Positions 51,808 through 62,959 of a stretch of 64,000 nt of DNA are shown here, one piece after another. The translations under genes and the position numbers were made by a program. This stretch comes from Brachynemurus nebulosus (Eukaryota > Arthropoda > Insecta > Neuroptera > Myrmeleontidae): contig JAPWDM010000001.1 of the NCBI GenBank assembly GCA_035578155.1, positions 82,252,561 to 82,316,560 of the forward strand. The letters run 5' to 3'. Position 1 is the stretch's first letter, and each line of letters starts with the position of its first letter. The notes under the pieces are model-generated. The model had not been told where the DNA came from, did not search any database, and saw only the letters and a list, made by a program, of their open reading frames with translations.

Positions 51808-53697
51808 AAGGGCATAGCCGGGTAAGATAGGGAAAACGGCCCTTGACGCAAAATTGATTGTTTTTATAGGAAATAATACTTCTTAGCCCCAGATACATTC
51901 CTGCCAAATTTCAACCCTCTAAGGCTGATAGTTTCTGAATACACAAGCAGACAAAAATTTTCAAAAAAAATTTTTTTTTACGAAATTACTGAGCCGATTT
52001 ATTTGATTTTAATATATATTGTGTACCCACCTTAAACAAAGTAATAAAAAAAAATTAACGTTATATCCCTTTATTATACTAATTTTTTTAAATTTTTAAA
52101 TTTAAGTAAATTTTTTTTTGGGCACTTACGCGTTAGCGACACCCACCATTTTTTGTTCAATAATATGTCTCTTAGTACTCTATAACATATATTTTTACGG
52201 AAAAATTTTAGTTGGTAGAACATAGTAATATTTCAATACAAATGCATGTCATGTTCGGTACTACATATATTACTTATATATAAAAAGGACCATAAAGTAA
52301 AGCATCTGCCTGATTTCTAAAACAAAGTAGAACTCTCAGGAGTGCAACAAAATGTTCTCTTCCCCCCTGAGTTGCAGTTCTTGGAGTTCCTGTGACGGTC
52401 TAAAAAAATTTATATTTTGACTTGTTATAAAAAATATGTTTCTACTTGTTAAAAAATAATTTTCAAGGTTAATTTTACCATGAATCTGAATATTTGAATG
52501 AAATCAGTAAAATTATCTCAGCATACTTACTAATTAAAATTATATCTAACTCAACAAAAATTATAAGTTTTAGAAACTTTATTTAAATAAAGATAATAAT
52601 AATAACAATAATACGTTTTAAATGTTATATTGTTTTAATAATAATAAACATTAACTTAATAGATTGGAACCAAAAACTGCAACAATGTATAGTAATAACA
52701 ACAGTCCGGCTAAAACTTATAGTTATAAAAATATGTAGGTAAATTACATGTAGGTACATATAACTAACTTGAACAGACCCTCTCACTTGATGTTTTTGTT
52801 GCACTTCTTAAGGAGGTGCAGAAAGTGGATTTTTTCTGTAATAAAATTACATACGTTCATAACAACGACACACAAGCTTAGACAAATGTCTTCTTTTGTT
52901 AACACGATGACGGGTCATGGGGAACTATAACGAAATGACCAACTGGTATACTATTTTGACAGCTAAAAAACTTTGTATGAAATTGTTGACGTCGTGATAC
53001 GTGGTGTATGAGCTAATAAAGTTTCACTTGACGTCTTACAAAGAAAACAACTCTAACAAAAGAGAAATCAATATCCATTTTGTTTTATTAATAAAAAAAG
53101 ATAAACGGCAGAAAATGTTGGACTTGAGTAAATTTAAACTAGTTTATCGTAGTTATGAACGTATGTAATTGTATTATTTTAGAAATAGGGTAGATATTTT
53201 ACTTTATAGCCCTTCTTATACATAAGTAATATATGTTGTACCTAACATGGTATGCACTTGTATTGAAATATTACTATGTTCTACCAACTAAAATTTTTTC
53301 ATAAAAATATATGTTATAGAGTACTAAGAGACATATTATTTAACAAAAAATGGTGGGTGTCGCTGGCGCGTAAGTGCCAAAAAAAAATTTAGTAAAATTT
53401 AAAAATTTAAAAAAATTAGTATAATAAAGGGATATAACGTTAATTTTTTTTTTTATAACTTTGCCTAAAGTGGGTACACTATATATATTAAACTTAAATA
53501 AATCGGCTCAGTAATTTCGTAAAAAAAGAAATTTTTTTTGAAAATTTTTGTCTGTTTGTGTATTCGAAAACTATTAGCCTCAGAGGGTTGAAATTTGGCA
53601 AGAATGTATCTGGGGCTAAGAAGTATTATTTCCTATAAGAACAATCAATTTTGCGTCAAGGGCCGTTTTCCCTATCTTACCCGGCTACGCCCTTTGG
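51808..53697. mobile_element. 1.9-kb palindromic element inside the hAT element
   Basis: Arms of about 500 bp (51808 to about 52320; about 53190 to 53697) are inverted copies. Outer ends read aaagggcrtagccgggtaag, then agggaaaacggcccttgacg. Inner words include ggtgggtgtcgct and tagagtactaagagacatat. The 870-bp loop shows no gene. No clear target duplication was found. Confidence 0.8.
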
Positions 53698-54433
53698 TTC
53701 ATTCCATGGTACTCTTCCTACATATTCAATTTCATTGTTTGTTTTGTTTATTTGCTATAATTATAGGATGTGGCTATTTATACATACTGTATGTATACGC
53801 AATTGGCTATTTATACATACAGTATGTATACGAAATTGGCTATTTATACATACAGTATGTATATGGAATATTTTGTTTAAGCATGCAGTACGTATACGCA
53901 GTTAACTACTTATTCTGAATTACCGTAATTTCTGATGTATAATGCCCACATTGAGCACCAAAAATATCGTCAAAATTTCGTGGTGCGCGTATTAAAATGG
54001 ATTTTTCCACTGGTGACAGTAAAATAACTTATAATAACAAATTTATCGATTCTAATAATAACGAAATTCTCGCGTACCACCGATTGAATTTTGTATAATC
54101 TTTTAGCTTAAGAACGGATTTTTGGCGACGCGAACCGGAAGTTGCATATCTGAGGACTAAAAACAGGTTTCCTTTGTTATGGTAATAAAAAATTAGAGGC
54201 AGATTCTAATAGAATTTGATCAATGGAACAAAAAAGGGAGAACAAATTTTTTCGATATCCTGTTTAGTTTTCGAGATAATATGTGTTGTATTTCTAAAAC
54301 TTACTATAATGAGATAATAAATTGTATATTACACACATACACATATACGTAGTATCAATTTTTACGGATATAAACTCAGTTTTAAATATAATTTTTGAAT
54401 AGTATATTTTGGTTTTTATTCATAGAAATTAGT

Positions 54434-54585
54434 GAAAAATGAACGGGACATCACCAATGAAACCTCATTCTTGGGCAAAGGGTAATTATTTACAAATATG
54501 TCTCGGCTTGTAATGACTTCAAAATTATTTAATTACCCTTTGCCTGAAAATGAGGTTTCAATGATGTTGCCCGGTCCATTTTCCA
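54434..54585. repeat. Palindrome at the loop of the larger palindrome
   Basis: atgaaacctcattcttgggc pairs with its complement around 54545, followed by aaagggtaattatttac; arms are about 55 bp with a 40-bp spacer. This may be another small MITE occupying the loop. Confidence 0.75.
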
Positions 54586-54749
54586 TTTACTTCTATCAAT
54601 ACAAGCCATAATATACCTACCGTAATTGTCTATCCAATATAGTAAGTTTTTCAAATTTGACACGTAATATCACGAAAACTAAGCAAAATATCGAAAAACT
54701 TCATTGTTTCTTTTTTGTGCTACTCACCAAGTTCCATAAGAATCGATCG

Positions 54750-54782
54750 AAGCCTAGGGATTTTTTAGTAATCCCTAGGCTT
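54750..54782. other. Perfect 13-bp hairpin
   Basis: aagcctagggatt at 54750-54762 and its exact complement at 54770-54782, loop ttttagt. It lies in the right arm of the palindrome and has no counterpart in the left arm. Confidence 0.85.
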
Positions 54783-55941
54783 GACATTCGAAGGGTTGAA
54801 AAATACACTTCCGGTCCTCGTCGCCAAAAATCCATTTAGGCGATAACTTCTTAAGCCAAAGATGTTATGTAAAATAATAATTCAGCTGAATCGGAGGTAT
54901 TCGGTTATTATAATGGTGTAGTTATTAAAAAAATATTAATTGTAATAATAGCGCATTCAATCAGTATGTGTAAGTAGCCAACTGCGTATACAGTTTAGCT
55001 TTAGGTAGTACATAACTACATACTGTAGGTTTAAATAGCCAATCCAGTATACACATAATTATGTATAAACAGCTAATTTTATATACACACTATATATGTA
55101 TAAATAGCCAATTTCGTATACATACCGTATGTATAAATAGACAATTGCGTATACATACTGTATGTATAAATAGCCAATTAGTTATACATACTGTATGTAT
55201 AAATAGCCACATCCATAATTATAATTGAAAAGTTAACTCATCGCCTTTATAAGTATAATGAAGTCGTTTTTACACGATATTCCCCATGTACTATCAATTA
55301 AGTCCCTTAACAAAAATTATCAGTTAATTTTACTAAACTTTTCAAAATTTCGATTTTTTAGATCGATCTTACAGAATCGATTCTTTTTTAGCCGATTTTT
55401 TTTTGAATCGATTTTTTTAATTTCGAGTTAAATCGATCTAAAAATCGATTTTTTTCTTGGAGAATCGACATCTCTATTTGGTATTCTCATACTAGATATT
55501 AAGACTAAGAAAAGTGCCAATTTTTTTATCTGAAACCGCTTACGCGATATGGCTATGTAAAGTTTCCAAAAATTTGCCAAAAAAACGCGAACGTTCATTT
55601 TTAAGTCGCTCTAGAAGCTGTTCTAATATAGCTAGAAAGCTGGGAGAGATGTCATTTTGTAGCATTTTAAATGCTCTTTCAAATGATATACATGACAAGG
55701 GTGTTAATGAAAATATTTTTTTCAAAATCCATGTAGAGAAGCTGATTTAACTTTTTTTCCAAAAAGTAGATAATTTTAAATTCTAAGAATATTTGTATAA
55801 ATACTTAGTACTGTTCTGAATCATATAGTAAAATATGAATGTGGGGTCTTAGTGGGTTCATGGTTAAAAAAAATATTTCTGTTGCTTGTTTGCCACTATT
55901 ACCCAATTTTGCCAAGACAATGTATCTTTAACACTCAGGTA

Positions 55942-56106
55942 CAGGGCCGTAACTAGGCTGAGCCCCCCCCCCAAGAGCCCTCAAATTTCTAAATTTATTG
56001 CCAAAGTAATGTTCAATAAGGTCGCCGCTTTTTTGCCAGGTGGCCACGTAGGGGCCCCCAATGTACTTTCTGCCCCGGGGCTTCTGAAGACCTAGTTACG
56101 GCCCTG
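55942..56106. mobile_element. 165-bp hAT-type MITE, CAGGGCCGTAACTAGG ends
   Basis: It starts cagggccgtaactaggct and ends ctagttacggccctg. Flanks ctcaggta and ctagggta match 6/8. A second copy, with end complement at 56449 and the same ctcaggta flank, lies in the opposite palindrome arm, so insertion preceded or accompanied arm duplication. Confidence 0.75.
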
Positions 56107-56299
56107 CTAGGGTAATTTTTATTCGACATTTTTCCAAAAGGTACATAGTCTAAAATATTCCAAATATGCCTATAAAAAGTAAATACGTACTATTGTAAAA
56201 TAATTAGAAATATAAAATTGGAAAAACTTCCTGAACCTTTGCCTTCGTGAGGAAGATTTTAACATAACAGCTGAGTGGCACTTTTTAGCAACAGCACAT

Positions 56300-56449
56300 G
56301 GGAAAGGACCATGCGATGAATTTAGTAATTTGCCAATAAATTTAGAAATTTGGGGGCTCTTGGGGGTCCCCTTGTATTTTCTTAGGTGCCCCCTTTGGCT
56401 TGGGGCCTCGGGGCAATGCCCCGGCTGCCCCAGCCTAGTTACGGTCCTG
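56300..56449 (-). mobile_element. Sister copy of the CAGGGCCG-type MITE in the right arm
   Basis: From 56449 the minus strand reads caggaccgtaactaggctgg, then GC-rich sequence with ggggcattgccccg and a block about gagcccccaaatttctaaat shared with 55975-56000. The inner end is not evident. Confidence 0.6.
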
Positions 56450-56984
56450 TACCTGAGTGTTAAAGATACATTGTCTTGACAAAATTGCATAATAGTGGCA
56501 AACCAGCAACAGAAATATTTTTTTTAACAATGGACCCACTAAGACCCCACATTTATATTTTACTAGATGATTCAGAACAGTACTAAGTATTTATACAAAT
56601 ATCCTTAGAATTTTAAATTATGTACTTTTTGGAAAAAAAGTTAAATCAGTCTCTACATGGATTTTGAAAAAAAATATTTTCATTAACACCCTTGTCATGT
56701 TGTATATCATTTGAAAGAATATTTAAAATGCTACAAAATGACATCTCTCCCAACTTTCTAGCTAAATTAGAACAGCTTTTAGAGCGATTTAAAAATGAAC
56801 GTTCGCGTTTTTTTTGGCAAATTTTTGGAAACTTTCCATAGCCATATCTCGTAAGCGGTTTCAGATAAAAATTTAAAAGTTGGCACTTTTCTTAGTCTTA
56901 GTACCTAGTATGAGTATACCAAATTTTAAGAAAGTCTGAGGTGGTGTGATAAAATGGGTGTGTTGAATTGACATGGAATAGGTC

Positions 56985-57287
56985 GTTTACTGTATTCATT
57001 AATGTATTGCCCAGTATGTTAACTAAAATCGTGGTTTTAATATGCACGTGTTCAATATTTATCGCCTCCCGTAGGTGCATTATTATGCCCTAAAACGTGA
57101 TTTCTTTCTAAAAGCGCGCCATAGTTACAATTTTTAAAATTTTGACTTTATTCTAATTTCCACACTGGAGAACGCAATTTCTAATAAAATGCCGTTTGAA
57201 ATTTTTATTTCAAATGTCTTGGACCGAACTTATCGGTGTTACAGGTTCACCCTTTTTTTCGATCTCCACTTCAACGCCCTTTATAAT
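56985..57287. other. No recognisable feature
   Basis: Short AT-rich spacer between the palindromic element and the family A cluster. Confidence 0.45.
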
Positions 57288-57672
57288 AATACCCCTGTCG
57301 TCTGCATAACATAGCGAATTTCCATTTATAAAAATCCGTTTTTCTAATTTTTCACCCTTCTAAGTGATTTTTCCTCTTCCTTCCAATGGTGTAAATAAAT
57401 GTCGCAAAAATGTTTTAACTTGAGACAATTTTGGCAAAAAACTAATTTTTGTCACTAAAAATTACCAAAAAAAACATGTTCCAGGCATCCGACATGGCTG
57501 GCTAACGAACTTGTCCAACGGTGTGGGACTAAATACAAATTTAATACATAAATTTTAGTGAATATTATTTTCTGTTTGCAGGAACCTCAAAACAAATATC
57601 TGCCATAGTCTCGGGCCTTAGTCGGATCATGAGAGTGGCTGTAATAGCTAAATTCCATTCTGGAAATTTGCT
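57288..57672 (-). repeat. Family A, both ends present, TA site unexpanded (copy A7)
   Basis: On plus it starts acccctgtcg, passes gcataacatagcgaatttcc and ccaacggtgtgggac, and ends with taatagctaaattccattct followed by ggaaatttgct. It is the best copy for defining both termini (about 385 bp). The TA site reads only aatacataaatttt. Confidence 0.75.
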
Positions 57673-57879
57673 AAAACCACCCATAAAACCTATAAGTCTA
57701 GCAAGTACTTAACACATTAATATTTTTTGTATATATCAACATCTAAAAACATTTCAGTCCCTTTTTGACAATCTTGAAAGAACTTCACTTTTTAAATTTT
57801 TTTTTTATTGTTAAAATCGAAACGTTATTTTGAAGATTGTTAAGGGGGGAGTTTAAATTTTTCATGAAATTTCTTAAAA

Positions 57880-58072
57880 ATAAGATGTTTCGTAAAAACG
57901 TTTACGGTTTTTTGGACATTTTTCGTGAAAAAAATTTGGCGGAATGAGGCCGAAAAATCACATAAAGAAGGTTTTTTTTATTTACAATTTCTCTATATCA
58001 ACTAGTTTCCGAGAAAAACGTACTTTTGTAAATGGAAATTCGCTATGTTATGCAGGATGCTGCGACAGGGGT
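57880..58072 (+). repeat. Family A 3' part (copy A8)
   Basis: It runs from a diverged ggacatttttcgtgaaaaaa block through ctctatatcaactagtttcc to ctatgttatgcaggatgctg and gacaggggtattta. It abuts copy A9 in inverted orientation, tail to tail. Confidence 0.65.
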
Positions 58073-58303
58073 ATTTATGTAATCTTTTCTCCTCTTTTAA
58101 ACGGTGTAAAAAAATTTCACAAAAATTCTTGAATAAGTGGAAATTTTGGCAAAAAAACAATTTTTTCAAGAACAAAAACCATGTTCCTGGCATCGGACAT
58201 GTCTGGCCAACGAACTTGTCCAACGGTTTGGGACTTCCAATATTTTCACCAAATTTCGTAAAGCTAGGACATTTCGTTCGAGAGTTATCGTGCGGACACA
58301 CGT

Positions 58304-58396
<93 letters not shown>

Positions 58397-58440
58397 TGAA
58401 TATTATTTTCGGTTTCTAGGGACCTCAAAACAAATTCACT
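58073..58440 (-). repeat. Family A with expanded TA tract (copy A9)
   Basis: Plus-strand order: cttttctcctcttttaaacg, catcggacatgtctggccaa, aacgaacttgtccaacggtt, ttcgttcgagagttatcgtg, the TA tract, then tattagtgaatattattttc and gggacctcaaaacaaatt. The 3' terminal block is missing where it meets A8. Confidence 0.75.
58316..58393. repeat. (TA)n microsatellite in copy A9
   Basis: 78 bp, following gcggacacacgtatacat and preceding ttagtgaatatta. Confidence 0.98.
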
Positions 58441-58579
58441 AATAATAAATTCAGTTTATATAAATTATAGAACAATAAGGTTCAGTTAGGTTAGAAAAAA
58501 TTTTCGTTCACATTACTCCACCCACCGCCGGAGGTTTCTAGAACCGCCCCGGTAGCGGATGGTGGGTCCAGAACTGTCC

Positions 58580-58874
58580 AATCTTGCTACTGACTTTTTT
58601 TCTTATTTTCTCAAAAACTAGCCAACCTAGAATAATAGTACAAAAACCTTTTTTATGTGATTTTTTTCCCTCTGCAATGCAATATATAGCAAATTTTAGC
58701 AAAAAACTAATTTTTTGCAAGAACAAAAATCATGTTCCTGGCATCCGACGTGTTTGGCTGAAGAACTCATCCAAGATTTTTGGATTTCCAACGTTGTCAC
58801 CAAATTTTGTAAAGCTAGCAATTTTTCCTGAAGAGCTATCTTGCTGATACATATATACATACATACGCCGATAC

Positions 58875-58962
<88 letters not shown>

Positions 58963-59035
58963 TTTAGTGAATATTATTTTCGGTTTCTAGGGACCTCAAA
59001 ACAAATTTCTTCCTTAGTCCCGGGCTCAAGTCGCC
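58580..59035 (-). repeat. Family A with expanded TA tract (copy A10)
   Basis: Same block order as A9: tgttcctggcatccgacgtg, ctgaagaactcatccaagat, the TA tract, aaattttagtgaatattatt, gggacctcaaaacaaatttc and cttagtcccgggctcaagt. It belongs to the subgroup of A5 (gaagaactcatccaa rather than aacgaacttgtccaa). Confidence 0.75.
58880..58959. repeat. (TA)n microsatellite in copy A10
   Basis: 80 bp, at the same family A position as 58316-58393 and 11813-11925. Confidence 0.98.
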
Positions 59036-60379
59036 CAAAGTGTAAATGTAAAATAGCAATAATGGTTGTAGTGGAAGCTGCTTAAGTAAAAAGAAAGACT
59101 GGAAGTGCAGAGAACATTACAGCTGCATATGTCAAGAAGGTTTTTTTTTTACCGTATCCATGGCTAATGGTTACCGATTGGTTATTTTTAAATTTATTTA
59201 TAAAAAATGAAAAAAAAAATTGGCGAGGAAAAAGCTCCTATAAACCCCCTTTGCATCATACAATCTTTTTAGTTTGTGGGCCTAACCTAGGCTATGTGAC
59301 ATTTCATGTTTATACCAAGTTTCATAAAAATTGCACATGTCCCTATTAGTATAGGAGCTACCAACGTTTTCATCACATGACTTTAGCATGGCTCATTCTC
59401 TCGTATCTCCTTCCTTTTCATGACCTAGACAACATGCAGCCGGTCTGGCTGGCAGGAGACGTTCCGTTTACCTGTAATCGTAGCGATTATGCAGGTAACA
59501 ATAACAAAATTATATGTCATTTTAGCGAAAATATAACTCATAGTAAATTTTGTATATCCATAGCAATAAGACATCATAATAATTTCATCAAATTTGCAAA
59601 ATTGAAAATATTACAAAATACTATTATCTTTCTTTGTGCTTTAAAAATTGAATTTTTTTGCTATGGGTCATAATGAGCAAAGGCTGCAAATCTTTTTGCT
59701 ACAATAAGACTGGGAAGTTAGTTACTTTCACTGAAGCAATATTAAGCAAATATTCTTAGAAAAATGTAACCCATAGTAAACTAGCAACAAAAAACAAAAA
59801 AAAAAATAAAATTCAATAACAAAAATTATTAACTTCCCATTGGTAGTTATTGTAATGGCTCAGCTTTTGTGAATCGCCAATTTGGTCATTTATCTCCGCG
59901 TTTCAAGGTCATTAGAATCAACGTCCGCTCTAGCGTTTACGCCGCTCTGGGCAAAAAGGAAAATTTCCGCCCCGGTGTGAAACCGGCGACCTTTTTTTTC
60001 TTTTGCTCCTCAGTTGTCAAAATACCGCTCTTTTTTTTACACAACCGACGACCGTTTTTTTGCTCATCAATTGTAAAAATGTCGCCCATAAAATTTGCCG
60101 GCCCGAACAAATACCTGGGTTGCCCCCCCTGGACCGGCTCTGCTAGAATTCTAATCCGTCGTTTTTAGCGATATGTTTGTGTGTCCGTTAGTTCGTTCGT
60201 GAATTTTCTTTCGCCTGAAGGAACCTACTTCATTTTTACCAGAAGATTGTGAATCAAATTTACAAAAAAAAAATTATGAAATATTTTTCGTCTGGAATTT
60301 CTTCGTTTAAGGTACAGCAAGCACCCCCAAGAGACAATTAGAGACCATGTACAACAGTCTCTAGTCTTTAAGAGCACTC
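59036..60379. other. No gene; GC-rich stretch shared with the MITE at 34150-34235
   Basis: Around 59960-60010, aatttccgccccggtgtgaa followed by accggcgacctttttt matches the core of the CTATCGATAG MITE. The sequence up to ggaccggctctg (about 60138) may be another GC-rich hAT-type MITE, but its left end was not found. Frames 59377-59673 and 59869-60168 (plus) are not recognised. Confidence 0.45.
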
Positions 60380-61366
60380 AGTGGGCAATTAACAGTGTGT
60401 GAGAAATTGAGATTTCATACTCAGGAATTTTTTTGATATGCTCTCGAACGTTTTTGGTATATCTTTCATTAGATGTAACATGAAAACCATCCAATATAGC
60501 TACATCAAAATGCGATGGTGGCTGGATATTATTATGACACATTTTTTGTTTCGATTAGTTTAGCTAATTGTGCTTTATCTGTTTTGCAAATACTTCCGTC
60601 AGTATTGCACACTGATGTTAGCATAGGTGTAAGTGGATATGTAAGTACCTTCTAATATCAATTTTGTGGCTTAATGATAATCCTAACAATCGGCCAAACA
60701 AATCTCTTTGCATCCGTAATTCCACAACTTTATTATCAAGGGTGACTTTTTTCTTCTTTCGAGCAACAGCAAAATTAATTATTGGAATTTTTTATAGGTT
60801 TCTCAAATCTACCTTCATTTGCAGCACACTCATTGATAAATTGTTCTCTTAGGACATTTCCATTCTTTTCGATATTTAATAGAAAATCGGCTATATCAGA
60901 GGAGGCAGATTTTCCTGTAGCGATATTGTAGAGATGATCTTTATCCAAACTTTCATCGAATGGATTTAAATTTTTTTTTAAATTTTCACGAAACTTTTAA
61001 CTTGTTTTTCATAAATTTTGATTCGATAGGCTCTTCTGCAGTGACATCTTGTAATTGCCTTAATCCACTAACATTAAGGGCGTGAGAAATTAAAGCAGCT
61101 CCAATACTATGACTTTTTGTCCAGCGTTGACGCGCTGATATAGAATTAGCGAAATGTGAAATTCCACTTAACCATCTTGCTGCATCAGCATTTATAGTTT
61201 GTTCTAATGTTAGGTCTATGGGTATTCTTGAAAATGGCTTATCTGTTCTTTTTATTCCAAAAAAACCTTCTTCAAATCATTTTCAAGCCCTGGGTGAATT
61301 TCATTGATATTATTTAAATTGTCTGAATATTTAACAGTCCATCGAGCATAGTTCGGTTGATTAAAT
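60380..61366 (-). pseudogene. Unidentified multi-copy-type protein, C-terminal part, decayed
   Basis: On the minus strand, from 61366 downward and across several frame changes, the readable segments are NQPNYARWTVKYSDNL, NEIHPGLENDLKK, GIKRTDKPFSRIPIDLTLEQ followed by TINADAA, GISHFANSISARQRW, then LYNIATGKSASSDIADFLL, EQFINECAANEGRFEKPIKN, then KVTLDNKVVELRMQRDLFGR and AILDGFHVTSNERY. The sequence is clearly protein-derived, but I cannot name the family. From memory, similar sequences with an NYARW-like and an LEQT-N-D motif occur in many copies in invertebrate genomes, which suggests an element-borne gene; this is unverified. It continues the fragment at 63071-64000 across the family B insertion. 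Confidence 0.6.
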
Positions 61367-62875
61367 ATAAAAAAAAACGCCGTGAGCAGCGGAGCCCCAT
61401 CATGGAAGTCGAATTTTTCCTTTCATCTTCGGTATTGAGTGTCTACAAGCGAAATATAATTGAAAGTCCACAAGCGATTTGTCATTTTGGTGGTTTCAAA
61501 ACTGATGATGAGTGTCCGGTTGATCGGGGCTTTAAAAAAAGGTTTTAAGTTTTTAAGGGCTGAATCTCAGTAAATTTCAATTTTGTGCCGATAGCAGTTA
61601 ACAGGGAAAAAGCCAACACAATTCGTACGAGGGCATTTCTATCCATGCTTATCCGCCAATTGCCTTTGTGTTTTATTTTTAAATATTAAAAAAGGAACTT
61701 AAATAGTAAACTGGAAGGCTTTTATGAAGATATTTTTTCTTTCCAAAAAAATCCAAAATTTCTATTTTATAAATAATAAAAATCCAAAATTCCTAATTTA
61801 TAAATAAACAGTGACTTTAATAAGATTTTCAAATTACTTAATATGTATGTTTTTCATTTGTTAAAAAATTGTATTCACTTTTTTTTAAATTCTTTAAAAT
61901 TACTATTCGCCTACTTGTATTTAGAATAAAAGTAATGCATTTAAAACACATTTAACAATAGCATTCAGTTCCGATGTAAAAATGGAAGAAGTGGGGGGAA
62001 AAGTAATGTGGACTCCCTAAAACGTACTAGCTGGATACTAACTGAATACACGTACAAAATTTCAGCCCTCTAGGTTTCCTTAGAGAGTCTCTAGACGTGT
62101 TAGAAAACAAGCAAAAAAATTAAGGAAATATTGGCGTAAAAATCGTGGGGGTAAGGGTTAAAAGTTGAAACCCCCAAAAAACAGTGTCTGGCTATTAGCT
62201 TAACCTGTACACAAAGTTTCAGCCCTCTAGGTTTATTTGGTGAGATTTTGACCCGAACGAAACTGTTGAAAAACAAGAAAAATCATGTTCTTTTGGGTAT
62301 AAAAATGGTGGCGGTAGGGTTTGAAAGTCGAGACTCCCAAAAGGCACCCCCTTGGTACTAACTCAATCCGAATACAAAATTTTAGCCCTCTAGGTTTATT
62401 TGGGTGACCTGTGCGAGTGGTACAAACTTCGAAAACGTCGAAAATGCATGAAATTGTAGCTTAAAAATGAGGGGGTGGGGGTAAAATATTAAAACCTCCA
62501 AAAAGCACAACCTAGGTACGAACTTTATCGACACACCAAATTTCAACCCTCTACGTTAATTCTGGGGGGGCTGGGGGCCTGTTAGATCCAGCGAAAATCG
62601 TTTTTTCCCCCCTCTACTCCCACCAAATCATCCTAGGAAGCTGAATTTTGGATATGTTGTAGATAATTGACTGAAACATTATTTCCAACCGATTTGGAAA
62701 AGTTTTATTGCTTTTCCGCCCCCCACCACCCCCTTAAAAGTTGGGTCGGATCAAAAATTTTCCCAAAATTTGACCCCACTTTGATAGTATGAGGTGCCTC
62801 GAAAATGAGCCCCATTTACCAAATTTCATCTCTTAACTTCCATAGGGGGGCCCTACACAATTTAAAAGGTGGCGG

Positions 62876-62959
<84 letters not shown>

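Larger units (their letters stand above)
53755..55226. mobile_element. 1.47-kb palindromic element with 33-bp terminal tandem repeats
   Basis: Outer arms carry about four tandem copies of a 33-bp unit, ggctatttatacatacagta then tgtatacgaaatt, at 53766-53905, and the inverted set with more variation at about 54970-55210. The inner arms share tttttggcgac and cttttagcttaag-type words. Arms total about 560-590 bp and the loop about 320 bp. The unit contains the palindrome tacatacagtatgta. Confidence 0.8.
50397..55476. mobile_element. 5.08-kb hAT-type element, AATCGATT family, perfect 8-bp duplication
   Basis: Ends read tagagatgtcgattttaaat and, from the right, tagagatgtcgattctcc. TTTGGTAT flanks both (50389-50396 and 55477-55484), and the opposite palindrome arm has the octamer once (56916-56923, complement). 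Three to four exact AATCGATT words and many degenerate ones crowd each end. The interior holds no hAT transposase: it is filled by a TTAA element and two large palindromes. Movement would have needed a transposase in trans. Confidence 0.92.
50318..56984. mobile_element. Palindromic element (about 1.6 kb) split by a 5.08-kb hAT insertion
   Basis: Left arm: 50318-50396 continuing at 55477 to about 55941. Right arm: the inverted copy, about 56450-56984. Ends read gacc-attccatg. The arms share ctgaaaccgcttacg, atggctatg and gtggggtcttagtgggtt-type blocks. A small CAGGGCCG-type MITE sits at the same place in both arms. No coding capacity is evident. The superfamily is unknown. Confidence 0.8.

Noticed and set aside
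53595..53918. 107-codon frame containing repeated YLYIQYVYEIG-type units
   Set aside because: The repeat units are the translation of the 33-bp DNA tandem repeat at a palindrome end, and the frame starts inside a different element.
55514..56490. Frames of 60-106 codons on both strands in the palindrome arms
   Set aside because: They are mirrored between arms and interrupted by the MITE; no domain is recognisable.
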